From Natronolimnohabitans sp. A-GB9 (GTDB lineage: Archaea; Halobacteriota; Halobacteria; Halobacteriales; Natrialbaceae), in the NCBI RefSeq assembly GCF_030848565.1, contig NZ_JAVDDV010000018.1:1-64000 (forward strand): a stretch of DNA of 64,000 bases, read 5' to 3'. The position numbers and the translations under genes are program-made. Below the pieces are notes generated by a model. That model worked only from the letters and a program-made list of their open reading frames with translations, was not told where the DNA came from and did no database searches. Each line of letters starts with the position of its first letter. Position 1 is the first letter of the stretch. This document shows positions 9,111 to 17,895 of this stretch, piece by piece.

Positions 9111-9908
9111 ATGTGCTCGAAAGCGAAAACACCCGAACGATCGATCCGAATCATCGAAGCGATACGGAACCGCGACGGTGCGAATCTAGAGGAGTTAGAC
9201 GACACCCTGGAGATCTCTCGGAGTACGATTCACAGGCATCTCCAGACGCTGATCGAGCACGGTTACATCACTCGAGAGGGCGAGCACTATCATATCGGCC
9301 TCAAGTTCCTAAATCTCGGAGAGTACGCGCGGTCGCGGAAGTGTGGATATCGACTCGTCGAAGACGCGATCTACGAACTGCACGAAGAAGTAAACGAGGA
9401 GTGTGAGTTCATCGTCGAGAACGCTGGACGGGGGATTCTGGTGTACGAATCGTATCATTCGGAGAGTCGATACGAAGGAAATAACGCCGCGACTTTTAAA
9501 GACTCGGCTACCGTCGGTACGTACTTCCGGCTTCACAATCACGCAGCAGGGAAAGCGATCCTCGCTGGGCTCTCCGACGAGCGGATCGAGGAGATCGTCG
9601 AGCAGTGGGGGCTTCCATCGAGAACGGACCGAACGATCACGTCCAGAGACGAACTCCGGGGCGAGCTCGACGCGATCCGAGAACAGGGGACCGCGTACTC
9701 GGACGAGGAGTTCGCCAGGGGGTTGCGAGAAGTAGCACGTTGTGTAAACGACCCCCTCGGAAACTGCGTCGGTGCCCTCGCCGTTATCGGTCCGACCTAC
9801 CGAATGACCGACTCGAAGTTCACCCGAGAAATACCCGCCCTGCTCGAGGACCACGTCACTACCCTCGAGGCGAAAATCGAATCGGAGTATCTCGACGATC
9901 TCAGATAA
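9111..9908 (+). CDS. IclR family transcriptional regulator
   Basis: A 265-residue IclR protein: winged helix at the N-terminus (SIRIIEAIRNRDGANLEEL ... RSTIHRHLQTLIEHGYI) and effector domain (AAGKAILAGLSDERIEEIVE, GALAVIGPTYRMTDSKFTRE). I take the ATG at 9111 (MCSKAKTPERS) because a TATA-like element lies about 30 bp before it; an ATG at 9084 would add nine residues. It is divergent from the first DAO-GcvT pair and close to the second, so it is the natural candidate to control the demethylation block. It resembles the 3-kb IclR only at family level. Confidence 0.88.
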   Translation: MCSKAKTPERSIRIIEAIRNRDGANLEELDDTLEISRSTIHRHLQTLIEHGYITREGEHYHIGLKFLNLGEYARSRKCGYRLVEDAIYELHEEVNEECEFIVENAGRGILVYESYHSESRYEGNNAATFKDSATVGTYFRLHNHAAGKAILAGLSDERIEEIVEQWGLPSRTDRTITSRDELRGELDAIREQGTAYSDEEFARGLREVARCVNDPLGNCVGALAVIGPTYRMTDSKFTREIPALLEDHVTTLEAKIESEYLDDLR

Positions 9909-9998
9909 CGCGTTTTCATCGCTCGTTGCTCTGTCATCGAAAAGCGCTCGGCGTCGGAACGGAGAAACCAGTGTCGTCGGCTCGATCGGACGAATCGA

Positions 9999-10685
9999 TT
10001 ATCGACGGCTCTCGAAGTGATCGATAATCGTCGCTCCTTCCAAGTACGGAATATCGTTGCGTTCAGCGTACGTGCGCGCGGCGGTCGGTGACAGTGCTCG
10101 TTTGGTTTCGTCGTCGAGCATCTCACAGACGACAGCCGCTGGTTCTCGGTCAGCAGCGGCGGCGAGTGTAATGGCGAGTTCCGTGTGGCCGCGTCGATCG
10201 GCAAGCAGGTTCGGTGCGGCCTTCAGGAGATGGATGTGGCCGGGGATGCGAAACTGCTCGCTGAAGTTCGTCGTGCCCGGTGCTGTTGCAACCGAACCGA
10301 GCTCGGAAATCGTAAGCGCACGATCTTCGTCGGTAATACCGGTGAACGTCTCGCGGTGGTTTACCGTCAATGAGAACGACGACCGGTCGTCGTACTCGAG
10401 GTCGTGGTCTCTCACGGCAGGATGCTCGAGGGTGTCCTGGGCGAAGGGGAGATCGAACGCTTCGGCGACATCGTACCCGAGAGCGACGCAGACGAGTCCA
10501 CCCGCATCGTTTCGCATCCGTGTAACGTCCATCGGCGTCACGTCACTTGCAGGGTATACCAGATCCGTTTCTCCCTCCCGGTCTGCCGCGTCGTGAATAC
10601 AGACTGGATTTCCGTTTCGGAACGCGGCGACCGCTCGTTCGAACGTATGCTTCTGATCGTGTCGTATCGAATCGTTTCGGGACAT
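9999..10685 (-). CDS. ribB: 3,4-dihydroxy-2-butanone 4-phosphate synthase
   Basis: RibB converts ribulose 5-phosphate to the four-carbon precursor of riboflavin plus formate. The 228-residue single-domain form has the acidic metal-binding loop DREGETDLVYPA (residues 35-46) and the RRGHTEL motif that places the phosphate. The N-terminus HTFERAVAAFRNGNPVCIHD is typical of archaeal RibB. It sits inside a group of flavoprotein genes (two DAO enzymes, ETF), so a flavin-supply role is inferred. It faces the second DAO gene across a 370-bp divergent region with a perfect 14-bp palindrome. No fused GTP cyclohydrolase II domain is present. Confidence 0.9.
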   Translation of the reverse strand: MSRNDSIRHDQKHTFERAVAAFRNGNPVCIHDAADREGETDLVYPASDVTPMDVTRMRNDAGGLVCVALGYDVAEAFDLPFAQDTLEHPAVRDHDLEYDDRSSFSLTVNHRETFTGITDEDRALTISELGSVATAPGTTNFSEQFRIPGHIHLLKAAPNLLADRRGHTELAITLAAAADREPAAVVCEMLDDETKRALSPTAARTYAERNDIPYLEGATIIDHFESRR

Positions 10686-10874
10686 TGGTCGTTATGTGTT
10701 CTCCGCTGGTGGTAGGCTTTCTCCGCTATCGGTTCGTTTGCAGTGTCGATGTGGTGTCTGCGTTCTTCGTGTGACGGTCGACCGGTATCCTCTGTGTTGG
10801 AGGCGCCGTCTCTGCACTCCCACACTGCGCTCTATCATCAGGGTGGATAATAATCGTTCCGAATCTGGAGAGCA

Positions 10875-10888
10875 TAACGATATCGTTA
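10875..10888. promoter_or_regulatory. perfect 14-bp palindrome in divergent ribB/DAO region
   Basis: TAACGATATCGTTA, fully symmetric, lies 190 bp upstream of ribB and 170 bp upstream of the second DAO gene in a 370-bp stretch with no coding sequence. It is a candidate operator for a dimeric regulator such as the nearby IclR protein. I noticed no second copy. Confidence 0.35.
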
Positions 10889-11057
10889 CGGAGATGCGGT
10901 CACTGTCGCCGTGTTGCGTGTTGTCTGCCGTCGATGGTAGACGTATCCGAATCGGGGGCTGCCAGTATAGTTTCTCATCCGGCGATCAGTGCCGACGACA
11001 GATCAACGTTCCAACGGTAGTTTTTAGTAACAGCTCCGTGTATTGGCATGTTGTAGC

Positions 11058-12281
11058 ATGACAGATTACGATGTCATCGTCATCGGATCGGGAGTCTCGG
11101 GACTCTCGTCTGCATGGCACATGGCAGAAGATCACGACGTGTTAGTCATCGATGCAGACGCTATCGGAAACGGTACGTCGAGCCGTGCTTCGGGCGTGAT
11201 CATGACGCCGATCGATTACCCCGAGTGGCCGGAGTGGACCCAACACGCCGTCGAGTGGTTCGAGAAGTTGGATGGAAGAGGGGTTCTCGACTATACCGAA
11301 CGCGAGTACGTCCGCGGTGTTCGCCCCGAAGAAGTCGAGGGTGCTGAGGAAGTCGCAGAGCGAGACGAGTGGGTTACGCTTCGCGATCCAGACGACTACT
11401 ACAAGTGGGACGACACGTTCGACGAGGACTCACCGTACGAAAAGGTGCTCGTCTGGGACGAGTATACCGGATATCTCGACGTCGATCAGTGGCTTCCGAC
11501 GCTACAACACATGTGCGTGAAACGCGGCGTCGAATTCCGACCCGACACCACCGTCGAGGAAGTGCGCGTCGAGGGTGGCGAAGTCGTCGGTGTCGAAACG
11601 GAGTACCGAACGGTCGATGCCGACGCCGTCGTCGCCGCGGCGGGATCCGGAACCCGGCCGCTACTCGAGGACGTACTTCCGTTACCGATCAGGAAGTTCG
11701 TCTGGAACGTCGCGTATCTCGACATCGGACTGCCGGACGATTATCCGATGGGCGGCGACGCACAGGAGGAGATCTACTGGCGGCCGACCCGCGACAATCA
11801 GTTGCTCATCGGTATCGAACACCACTACGGCGAGGAGGACCGGCCCCGAGAACGCCGTGAACAGGACGACAGAGGAGACCAGGAAGCCGAGCCCGACGGG
11901 ATTCGAAGCGACCACCACATGGAAGTCGGCCCTGGACTCGAACAGTTGCTAAACGAGGACGTACCGAACCTCCTCAATCACGTCGAAACTGCGGACGACG
12001 CCGTTCGGTGGGAGGTCTGTCCGATGGCGGACTCGACGACGCCGGACGCAAAGCCCATCATCGACGCTCCCGAGGAAGGACCCGACGATCTGGTGGTTGC
12101 CGCGGGCTTCCACGGTGCAGGGGTGATGGCGACGAAAAGCATCGGTGCCGCCGTCAGGTCGTACCTCACAGACGACGAGTGTCCGTTCCCGCGTGACCCG
12201 ATGAAACTCGATCGGTTCGACACCCGCGACACCGACTTCGAGTTCGCGCCGATGACCTCGTGGCAAGAACACATGAAGTGA
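11058..12281 (+). CDS. DAO-family FAD oxidoreductase, copy 2
   Basis: A 407-residue flavin amine oxidoreductase starting at ATG 11058 (MTDYDVIVIGSGVSG; FAD loop G10-G15). The C-terminal segment LVVAAGFHGAGVMATKSIG closes the FAD site. Unlike copy 1, the position of the covalent-flavin histidine reads SSRASGVIM (R43), so FAD is probably bound non-covalently here. A charged insertion rich in R, E and D (about residues 260-300) is unusual. It is followed after 149 bp by a GcvT-like gene, repeating the arrangement of copy 1 on the opposite strand. Its substrate is presumably a different N-methyl compound from that of copy 1, for example the next intermediate of the same pathway. Confidence 0.82.
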   Translation: MTDYDVIVIGSGVSGLSSAWHMAEDHDVLVIDADAIGNGTSSRASGVIMTPIDYPEWPEWTQHAVEWFEKLDGRGVLDYTEREYVRGVRPEEVEGAEEVAERDEWVTLRDPDDYYKWDDTFDEDSPYEKVLVWDEYTGYLDVDQWLPTLQHMCVKRGVEFRPDTTVEEVRVEGGEVVGVETEYRTVDADAVVAAAGSGTRPLLEDVLPLPIRKFVWNVAYLDIGLPDDYPMGGDAQEEIYWRPTRDNQLLIGIEHHYGEEDRPRERREQDDRGDQEAEPDGIRSDHHMEVGPGLEQLLNEDVPNLLNHVETADDAVRWEVCPMADSTTPDAKPIIDAPEEGPDDLVVAAGFHGAGVMATKSIGAAVRSYLTDDECPFPRDPMKLDRFDTRDTDFEFAPMTSWQEHMK

Positions 12282-12430
12282 CCGACCGGCGGACGAAGCG
12301 GAGAACGACAGGTGTCTGAGCGGAGACTCGAGGGTCGAGTCCGGACCGAAACTCGGCGTCCATCCGACGAGTCGTCGCTGGCTGCCGCCGCCCTCTCCTC
12401 GTTTGCGATCCGCCCGCACCAGACCTGCGA

Positions 12431-13630
12431 ATGAGTGACCCGATAACGATGACAAACGAAATCACACCTCGACGAACTCCCGTCTACAACGAGCATCAAG
12501 AGCTCGGTGGGGTAGTGACCGAACCCCTCTGTGGATGGGAGCTTCCACAGTATTACGAGCTAAACGAGGACCGAAGCGACGAATACGACCTCCCGGACCA
12601 TCTCGAGGAATCGAGCGCCGTCGGTGTCGAGACTCTGGCGACCCGGGAGCGTGTCGGTATCTCGGACGTGACCGTGCTCGCCCCGATAGCGATCACCGGA
12701 CCGTCCGCACCCGACTTCGTTCAGCGCGCTTTCACAAACGACATGGACATCGACGTCGGTCAGGTGCGATACACGCTCATGATCGACGACGAGGGGGAGA
12801 ACATGGGAGACCTCGTCGTCACTCGCCTGGACGACGAGCGATATTTCGCGTCCACGCTCGGCGGGGAGGTAATCGACGAGCAGACGGCGTGGTTGCGCGC
12901 TAACGCACCCGACGACGTATCGATCACCAACCTCGACGACGGCTATACGAACCTCAGTATCTGGGGGCCAAACGCTGATGACGTCGTCCCGCCCCTGACG
13001 GATGCCGATATGTCACGCGACGGTTTCCCGTATTACACCAGTAAGCAGATCGACGTCGCTGGTGTCCCCGCTGTCGCGATCCGTATCTCCTACGTTGGTG
13101 AGTTCGGCTGGGAGCTGTGGACACGTCCGGGCCACCAAGCCCAACTCTGGGAGGCGCTCTGGGCGGAAGGACAGGACCAGGATATGATTCCGTTGGGCCT
13201 CGATGCACTGCTCAGGATGGGTCTCGAAAAGGGATACCGGCTGCCGGGATACGACATGGGTCCCGAGAACACGCCGTTCGAGGCCAACCTCGACTTTACC
13301 GTAGCGATGGACACCGAGTTCATCGGCAAGGAGTCTCTCGAGCGCGCACTCGACGACGGAATCGATCAACGACTCGCCTGTATGACGATGGACGACGACG
13401 TGCTTCCCGCTATCGGGGAGTCCGTATTCGTCGACGGTGACGCTATCGGGGAGGTCAATCGGAACGGCTACGGCTACTCGGTAGGAGAAAACATCGCTAT
13501 GGCATATCTCCCTGACGAGTACACCGATTCGGGGACGACCGTCTCGGTCGAGGCCGGCGGCGAGCGGTATTCTGCCACTGTCCGTGACGAGCCGCTGTTC
13601 GATCCGGGCGGTGATCGAATGCGGGAGTGA
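12431..13630 (+). CDS. GcvT-like aminomethyltransferase, copy 2
   Basis: A 399-residue GCV_T protein, full-length paralogue of the 6228-7421 product. The catalytic-type aspartate is kept (D104 in FTNDMDIDVGQVRYT), but the following loop reads GENMGDLVVTRL instead of the usual GGI-type turn, a possible specificity difference. The C-terminal barrel contains MGLEKGYRLPGYDMG and ends DEPLFDPGGDRMRE. It follows the copy 2 DAO gene and lies 51 bp before etfB, whose own TATA box is in that gap. Role: transfer of the one-carbon unit released by its DAO partner to tetrahydrofolate. Confidence 0.84.
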   Translation: MSDPITMTNEITPRRTPVYNEHQELGGVVTEPLCGWELPQYYELNEDRSDEYDLPDHLEESSAVGVETLATRERVGISDVTVLAPIAITGPSAPDFVQRAFTNDMDIDVGQVRYTLMIDDEGENMGDLVVTRLDDERYFASTLGGEVIDEQTAWLRANAPDDVSITNLDDGYTNLSIWGPNADDVVPPLTDADMSRDGFPYYTSKQIDVAGVPAVAIRISYVGEFGWELWTRPGHQAQLWEALWAEGQDQDMIPLGLDALLRMGLEKGYRLPGYDMGPENTPFEANLDFTVAMDTEFIGKESLERALDDGIDQRLACMTMDDDVLPAIGESVFVDGDAIGEVNRNGYGYSVGENIAMAYLPDEYTDSGTTVSVEAGGERYSATVRDEPLFDPGGDRMRE

Positions 13631-13650
13631 GATCCCACGGCGGGCAAAGA

Positions 13651-13660
13651 TTTATATATT
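13651..13660 (+). promoter_or_regulatory. TATA box of the etfBA-fhs operon
   Basis: TTTATATATT centred about 27 bp before the ATG of etfB at 13682. The spacing predicts transcription starting at or within a few bases of the start codon, that is, a leaderless message. It gives the ETF-Fhs operon its own promoter although it follows the GcvT-like gene closely. Confidence 0.65.
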
Positions 13661-13681
13661 GATTTTACATCATTATTTTGT

Positions 13682-14476
13682 ATGAAGGCCCTAGTATCGG
13701 TAGCGGAGGTAGCGGAACTGGGAGACGACTTCGAGATCGATGGCCTCACGATCGACGAGCGGTACCTCGGATACAGCCTCAACGAGTGGGACGATTATGC
13801 CATCGAAGAGGCCGTTACGTTGTCCGAAGCGGACGTCGTCGACGAGGTCGTCGTCGTCACGATCGGTCCTGAACGGTCCGAACAGACGATTCGTGAAGCG
13901 CTCGCGAAAGGGGCAGATCGAGCTATCCGTATCTGGGACGACGCCGTAGCGAACGTCGACGCCCTCATGCCCGAAATGAAGACGCGAATTCTGGCGTCGG
14001 TAGTCGAGGCCGAAGAACCCGACATCGTATTTACAGGCGTTCAGTCCGACGACGACGCCTGGGGGGCAACGGGCGTTGCACTCGCGGAAGAGATCGACTT
14101 CGGGTGGGCGGCCGTCGTCACGGAACTCGATCTGGAACCCGACGACGGCGTCGCACACGTTCGCCGTGAGCTCGAAGGTGGCCTCGAGGAGGTCACTGCC
14201 GTCGAATTACCGGCCGTCATCACGATCCAGACGGGGATCAATCAACCACGATATGCCAGTCTCCGGGGGATCCGTCAGGCTCAACAAAAAGAACTCGCAG
14301 TCAAATCACTGGACGACCTCGGGCTGAACGAGAGCGTACTCGACAGTGAGTTGGCGCTAACGGAGTTGTACGAACCCGAGACCGAAAGCGAGACGACGAT
14401 CTGGGACGGCGAACCCGACGAGACGGCGGCGGAGCTCGCTTCTTTCCTCCGTGAAACGGAGGTGATCGAATCATGA
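13682..14476 (+). CDS. etfB: electron transfer flavoprotein beta subunit
   Basis: A 264-residue ETF beta (FixA family) subunit. The N-terminus MKALVSVAEVAELG and the AMP-site region (ALAKGADRAIRIWDD; DIVFTGVQSDDDAWGATG) are characteristic, and the C-terminal half has GINQPRYASLRGIRQAQQKE, the segment that docks on partners. With EtfA it carries electrons from acyl-CoA, dimethylglycine and sarcosine dehydrogenases to the quinone pool through ETF-quinone oxidoreductase, which is not encoded in this window. It overlaps etfA by four bases. The position right after two DAO-GcvT pairs suggests a dedicated ETF for N-demethylation, though the 1.6-kb dehydrogenase could use it too. Confidence 0.92.
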   Translation: MKALVSVAEVAELGDDFEIDGLTIDERYLGYSLNEWDDYAIEEAVTLSEADVVDEVVVVTIGPERSEQTIREALAKGADRAIRIWDDAVANVDALMPEMKTRILASVVEAEEPDIVFTGVQSDDDAWGATGVALAEEIDFGWAAVVTELDLEPDDGVAHVRRELEGGLEEVTAVELPAVITIQTGINQPRYASLRGIRQAQQKELAVKSLDDLGLNESVLDSELALTELYEPETESETTIWDGEPDETAAELASFLRETEVIES

Positions 14477-15426
14477 GCGACACGCTGGTCGTCGCCGAAC
14501 ATCGACGCGGTGAACTCGAGGACATCAGTTACGAACTCATCACGGCAGGTCGCGAACTCGCCGATGCGATGGACGGCGACCTCCACGTGGCGGTCATCAA
14601 CGGTGACGTCGACAGCCACGCCGAACAACTCGATCGGGATGGTGTCGATACCATCCACACCGTCGACTACGGCAAGGGGTTCAACCACGATGTGTACACA
14701 CAGGCCGTCACGGAGCTGGCCGATTCGCTCAGCCCTCGTACGGTGTTGATACCGCATACGGCCACCGGAATGGACTACGCGCCGGCGGTCGCGAACGCGC
14801 TCGATAACCCGTTAGTAACCGACGCTATCGATCTGCAGTACGACGAGGAGTTGACCGTCGCCCGTGAGATGTACAGTTCGAAACTCGAGAGTGTCATCGC
14901 GACTGATAGCACACAGGCGGTCGTCACCGTTCGACCGGCCGAGTGGCCACCGACCGAGAGCGACGGCAGTGCGGCGATCGATGCGTTCGAAGCCGAGATC
15001 GACGAGGCAGCGATCACGTCGACCGTGACGGGATTCGAGGAGACCGTCGGCGGAGACATCGACATCAGCGAGGCGGATTTCATCGTCTCCGTCGGCCGAG
15101 GGATCGAAGACGAGGAGAACCTCGAGCTGATCGAACGGCTTTGTGACGTTACGGGTGCGACCCTCGCCGCGTCCCGTCCGATCTGTGACAACGAGTGGCT
15201 CTCGAAGGGCCGGCAGGTCGGTCAATCCGGAAAGGACGTCACGCCGGACGTCTACGTCGCGATCGGTATTTCGGGTGCCGTCCAACACGTCTCGGGGATG
15301 AAGAACTCGGAGCGGATCGTCGCGATCAACAACGATTCGACTGCACCGATCTTCGATATCGCGGATTACGGCATCGTCGGTGACCTCTTCGAGGTCGTGC
15401 CTGCGCTCATCGAGGAGGTCGAGTGA
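14473..15426 (+). CDS. etfA: electron transfer flavoprotein alpha subunit
   Basis: A 317-residue ETF alpha (FixB) subunit: N-terminal Rossmann-like domain and the C-terminal FAD domain from about residue 190, with SKGRQVGQSGKDVTPDVYVA and GISGAVQHVSGMKNSERIVA, the FAD-binding signature. The start ATG overlaps the end of etfB (ATGA), showing translational coupling. The stop is six bases before the fhs start, so the three genes form one operon. Non-bifurcating ETF is expected, since no extra flavin or FeS partner is nearby. Confidence 0.92.
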   Translation: MSDTLVVAEHRRGELEDISYELITAGRELADAMDGDLHVAVINGDVDSHAEQLDRDGVDTIHTVDYGKGFNHDVYTQAVTELADSLSPRTVLIPHTATGMDYAPAVANALDNPLVTDAIDLQYDEELTVAREMYSSKLESVIATDSTQAVVTVRPAEWPPTESDGSAAIDAFEAEIDEAAITSTVTGFEETVGGDIDISEADFIVSVGRGIEDEENLELIERLCDVTGATLAASRPICDNEWLSKGRQVGQSGKDVTPDVYVAIGISGAVQHVSGMKNSERIVAINNDSTAPIFDIADYGIVGDLFEVVPALIEEVE

Positions 15427-15432
15427 CCGACG

Positions 15433-17163
15433 ATGAGTTCGGAAAACGAGGCTGACGGACCGATGCCGACCGACTACGAGATCGCACAGTCGGTCGATAC
15501 GGAACCGATCTGGGATATCGTCGAACCGTACGGACTCGAACTGGACGATCTCCAGTACTATGGGGAACACGTGGCGAAGATCGACCGCGACGCCGTCGAC
15601 AGGCTCCAGCGCGAGGCGAGCCAACGGGACCGAAACCTGGTGTTGGTGACCGGGATGACACCGACACCGAAAGGCGAAGGGAAGACCGTCACCACGGTCG
15701 GACTCGGCCAGACGCTTACCCACCTCGGGGAAGACGCCGTCGTCGCGATCCGTGAGCCGTCTCTCGGGCCGACGTTCGGAGTCAAAGGCGGAGCGGCTGG
15801 CGGTGGCTACTCGCAGGTGCTTCCGATGGAGGATATCAATCTCCACTTCACCGGCGACCTTCATGCCCTCACGTCGGCACACAATCTCATCTCGACGATG
15901 CTCGACGCCCACATTACGAACGGCAACGAGCTGAATATCGACGTCAACAACGTCGAGTGGCCGCGTGCGATCGACATGAACGACCGCGTGCTGCGTGAGA
16001 CGACCGTCGGTCTCGGGGGTGAGACCGGTGGTATCCCGCGGGAGGGTGGATTCATCTTGACCGCCGCTTCGGAGCTGATGGCCGTTCTCTGTCTCGCGAC
16101 GGACCTCGAGGACCTCAAGGAGCGTATCGCGAGAATTATCGTCGCGTACGACGACGACGATACGCCGGTCACGGTCGACGATATCGACGCGACCGGTGCG
16201 GTAACGATCCTCCTTCGAGATGCCATCAAGCCGAACCTCGTCCAGACGATCGAAGGGACACCGGCGTTCGTCCACGGCGGTCCGTTCGCGAACATCGCCC
16301 ACGGCACCAACTCACTGATCGCCGATAAGGCAGCGTTCGGAATGGGTGACTACCTCGTCACTGAGGCCGGATTCGGCTCGGATCTGGGTGCCGAGAAGTT
16401 CAACGATATCGTCTGCCGACTCGGGGATATGACGCCGAACGTGATGGTTCTCGTCGCTTCGATCCGTGCACTCAAATACCACGGAAAGGACATGTGGCCG
16501 GTCGACTACGATGAACTGGACGAACCGGACGTCGACGCCGTCGAACGTGGCTTCGAAAATCTCGACAAACACGTCGATAACCTCCGGAAGTTCGGTGTCC
16601 CGGTCGTCGTCGCGATCAATCGGTTTCCTGGCGATACCGACGAGGAAGTCCAGACCGTCCTCGACCACTGTCGTGACGATCTCGACGTCCGGGTAGCGGA
16701 ATCGAACGTCTTCCGAGAGGGAAGCGAGGGCGGTCTCGAACTCGCCGAACACGTCAGAGACGTAGCCGAGGAAAGCGACGAAGAGCAGTGGACGCCCCTC
16801 TATAGTCAGGACGATAGCATCAAAGAGAAGATCCACACGGTCGCGACCGAGATCTACGGAGCCGATACCGTCAAATACACCGGTAGCGCGGAGGACGATA
16901 TCGAGCGGATGCGAAAGCTGGGATTCGCAGACGTTCCGATCTGCCTGTCGAAGACCTTCCACTCGATCACCGACGATGCCAGCGTCAAGGGCGCACCCGA
17001 TGGCGGGTGGCAACTGGAGGTCACGGAAGTGTATCCCTCTGCTGGGGCAGGATTCCTCGTCGTCCTCACTGGTGACGTCTTACAGCTTCCGGGTCTGCCA
17101 GCCGACCCGGCGGCTGCTCACATGGATATCGACGCGGACGGTACGATCTCTGGCCTCTTCTGA
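15433..17163 (+). CDS. fhs: formate--tetrahydrofolate ligase
   Basis: A 576-residue formyl-THF synthetase, full length for the family. It interconverts formate, THF and ATP with 10-formyl-THF, ADP and phosphate. The P-loop-like motif TPTPKGEGKT spans residues 76-85. Further signatures are EPSLGPTFGVKGGAAGGG, FTGDLHALTSAHNL and FVHGGPFANIAHGTNS. It is cotranscribed with etfBA. Run towards formate, it would recover ATP from the one-carbon units released by the demethylases; it also makes formyl-THF for biosynthesis. Its 3' end overlaps the oppositely oriented cyclohydrolase gene by 46 bp. Confidence 0.95.
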   Translation: MSSENEADGPMPTDYEIAQSVDTEPIWDIVEPYGLELDDLQYYGEHVAKIDRDAVDRLQREASQRDRNLVLVTGMTPTPKGEGKTVTTVGLGQTLTHLGEDAVVAIREPSLGPTFGVKGGAAGGGYSQVLPMEDINLHFTGDLHALTSAHNLISTMLDAHITNGNELNIDVNNVEWPRAIDMNDRVLRETTVGLGGETGGIPREGGFILTAASELMAVLCLATDLEDLKERIARIIVAYDDDDTPVTVDDIDATGAVTILLRDAIKPNLVQTIEGTPAFVHGGPFANIAHGTNSLIADKAAFGMGDYLVTEAGFGSDLGAEKFNDIVCRLGDMTPNVMVLVASIRALKYHGKDMWPVDYDELDEPDVDAVERGFENLDKHVDNLRKFGVPVVVAINRFPGDTDEEVQTVLDHCRDDLDVRVAESNVFREGSEGGLELAEHVRDVAEESDEEQWTPLYSQDDSIKEKIHTVATEIYGADTVKYTGSAEDDIERMRKLGFADVPICLSKTFHSITDDASVKGAPDGGWQLEVTEVYPSAGAGFLVVLTGDVLQLPGLPADPAAAHMDIDADGTISGLF

Positions 17164-17738
17164 GCGCTACCGAACGTCTTCGATCGCTCTTCCAGCGCTG
17201 TGGCCAGCGTTTCGTCCTCGATCGAGTCGAGATTGTATCGTACGGTGTGAACTGACGCACGGAGTGCAGACTGGGCGAGAAACGCACCGGTTCCCGCATC
17301 CGGAACGGCGTTTCGACTCCCAGTTGCTGTCACAGTAGTCGCGTAGCTGATTACGTCGTGGCATCCTTCTGCTATCTCGAGTGGGACCCGAGCGGTGCGT
17401 TCCAAAGCCTCCTCGAGCGATTCAGCGTGGTCTCCGTCGTTCGGCGTCTCGACTGCGGCCTGTACCTCGTCGACGGCCGCCGCGTCTGCATCTGCGAGCT
17501 CGAGTAGACGATACCGGACGTCCGCGAGTTCGTCTTGGATAGCGGTCAGTTCCGGCTCAACGTCGGTGCAATCGTCGGTTCTGCTCGTGTGGGTTCTGCT
17601 CGTGTGAATACACGTCATCTCACACAGAGCTGCACCGGCAGCACCGCTGACGGCAGCGACTGCCCCGCCACTGGGAGACACCTCGTTAGCGGCCACGTTC
17701 TCGAGGAACGTACCGACGGACTGGTCGACGATGGTCAT
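17118..17738 (-). CDS. fchA: methenyl-THF cyclohydrolase (FTCD_C/FchA family)
   Basis: A 206-residue all-helical protein of the formiminotransferase-cyclodeaminase C-terminal family. MTIVDQSVGTFLENVAANEV, then SPSGGAVAAVSGAAGAALC, matches the P-(G)GGS-type folate loop. The family opens 5,10-methenyl-THF to 10-formyl-THF, or acts as cyclodeaminase when fused to a formiminotransferase; no such fusion exists here, and fhs lies beside it, so cyclohydrolase is the better call. I start at ATG 17738; the frame continues upstream without typical codons. A histidine/threonine/arginine-rich insert (THTSRTHTSR) after the first helix is unusual. The end runs 46 bp into fhs on the other strand. folD is not seen. 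Confidence 0.78.
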   Translation of the reverse strand: MTIVDQSVGTFLENVAANEVSPSGGAVAAVSGAAGAALCEMTCIHTSRTHTSRTDDCTDVEPELTAIQDELADVRYRLLELADADAAAVDEVQAAVETPNDGDHAESLEEALERTARVPLEIAEGCHDVISYATTVTATGSRNAVPDAGTGAFLAQSALRASVHTVRYNLDSIEDETLATALEERSKTFGSAQKRPEIVPSASISM

Positions 17739-17895
17739 AGATTCCGTTTCGATAGCGTTCGTCCGTCTCGTTCGTGTCTGAGATACCAAGCGCCGTGTCT
17801 TCGGGGACGACTGATACCGATCGCGGTCGTCAGTTCTGATATCGTTTGCCAGCCGAGTGATGGACGACAAATCGTGATCCGAGGCTCGGTTCTCG

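Noticed and set aside
14812-16302. 496-codon minus-strand frame across etfA and fhs
   Set aside because: Antisense shadow; GC-rich haloarchaeal genes routinely leave open frames on the opposite strand, and the two sense genes are unmistakable.
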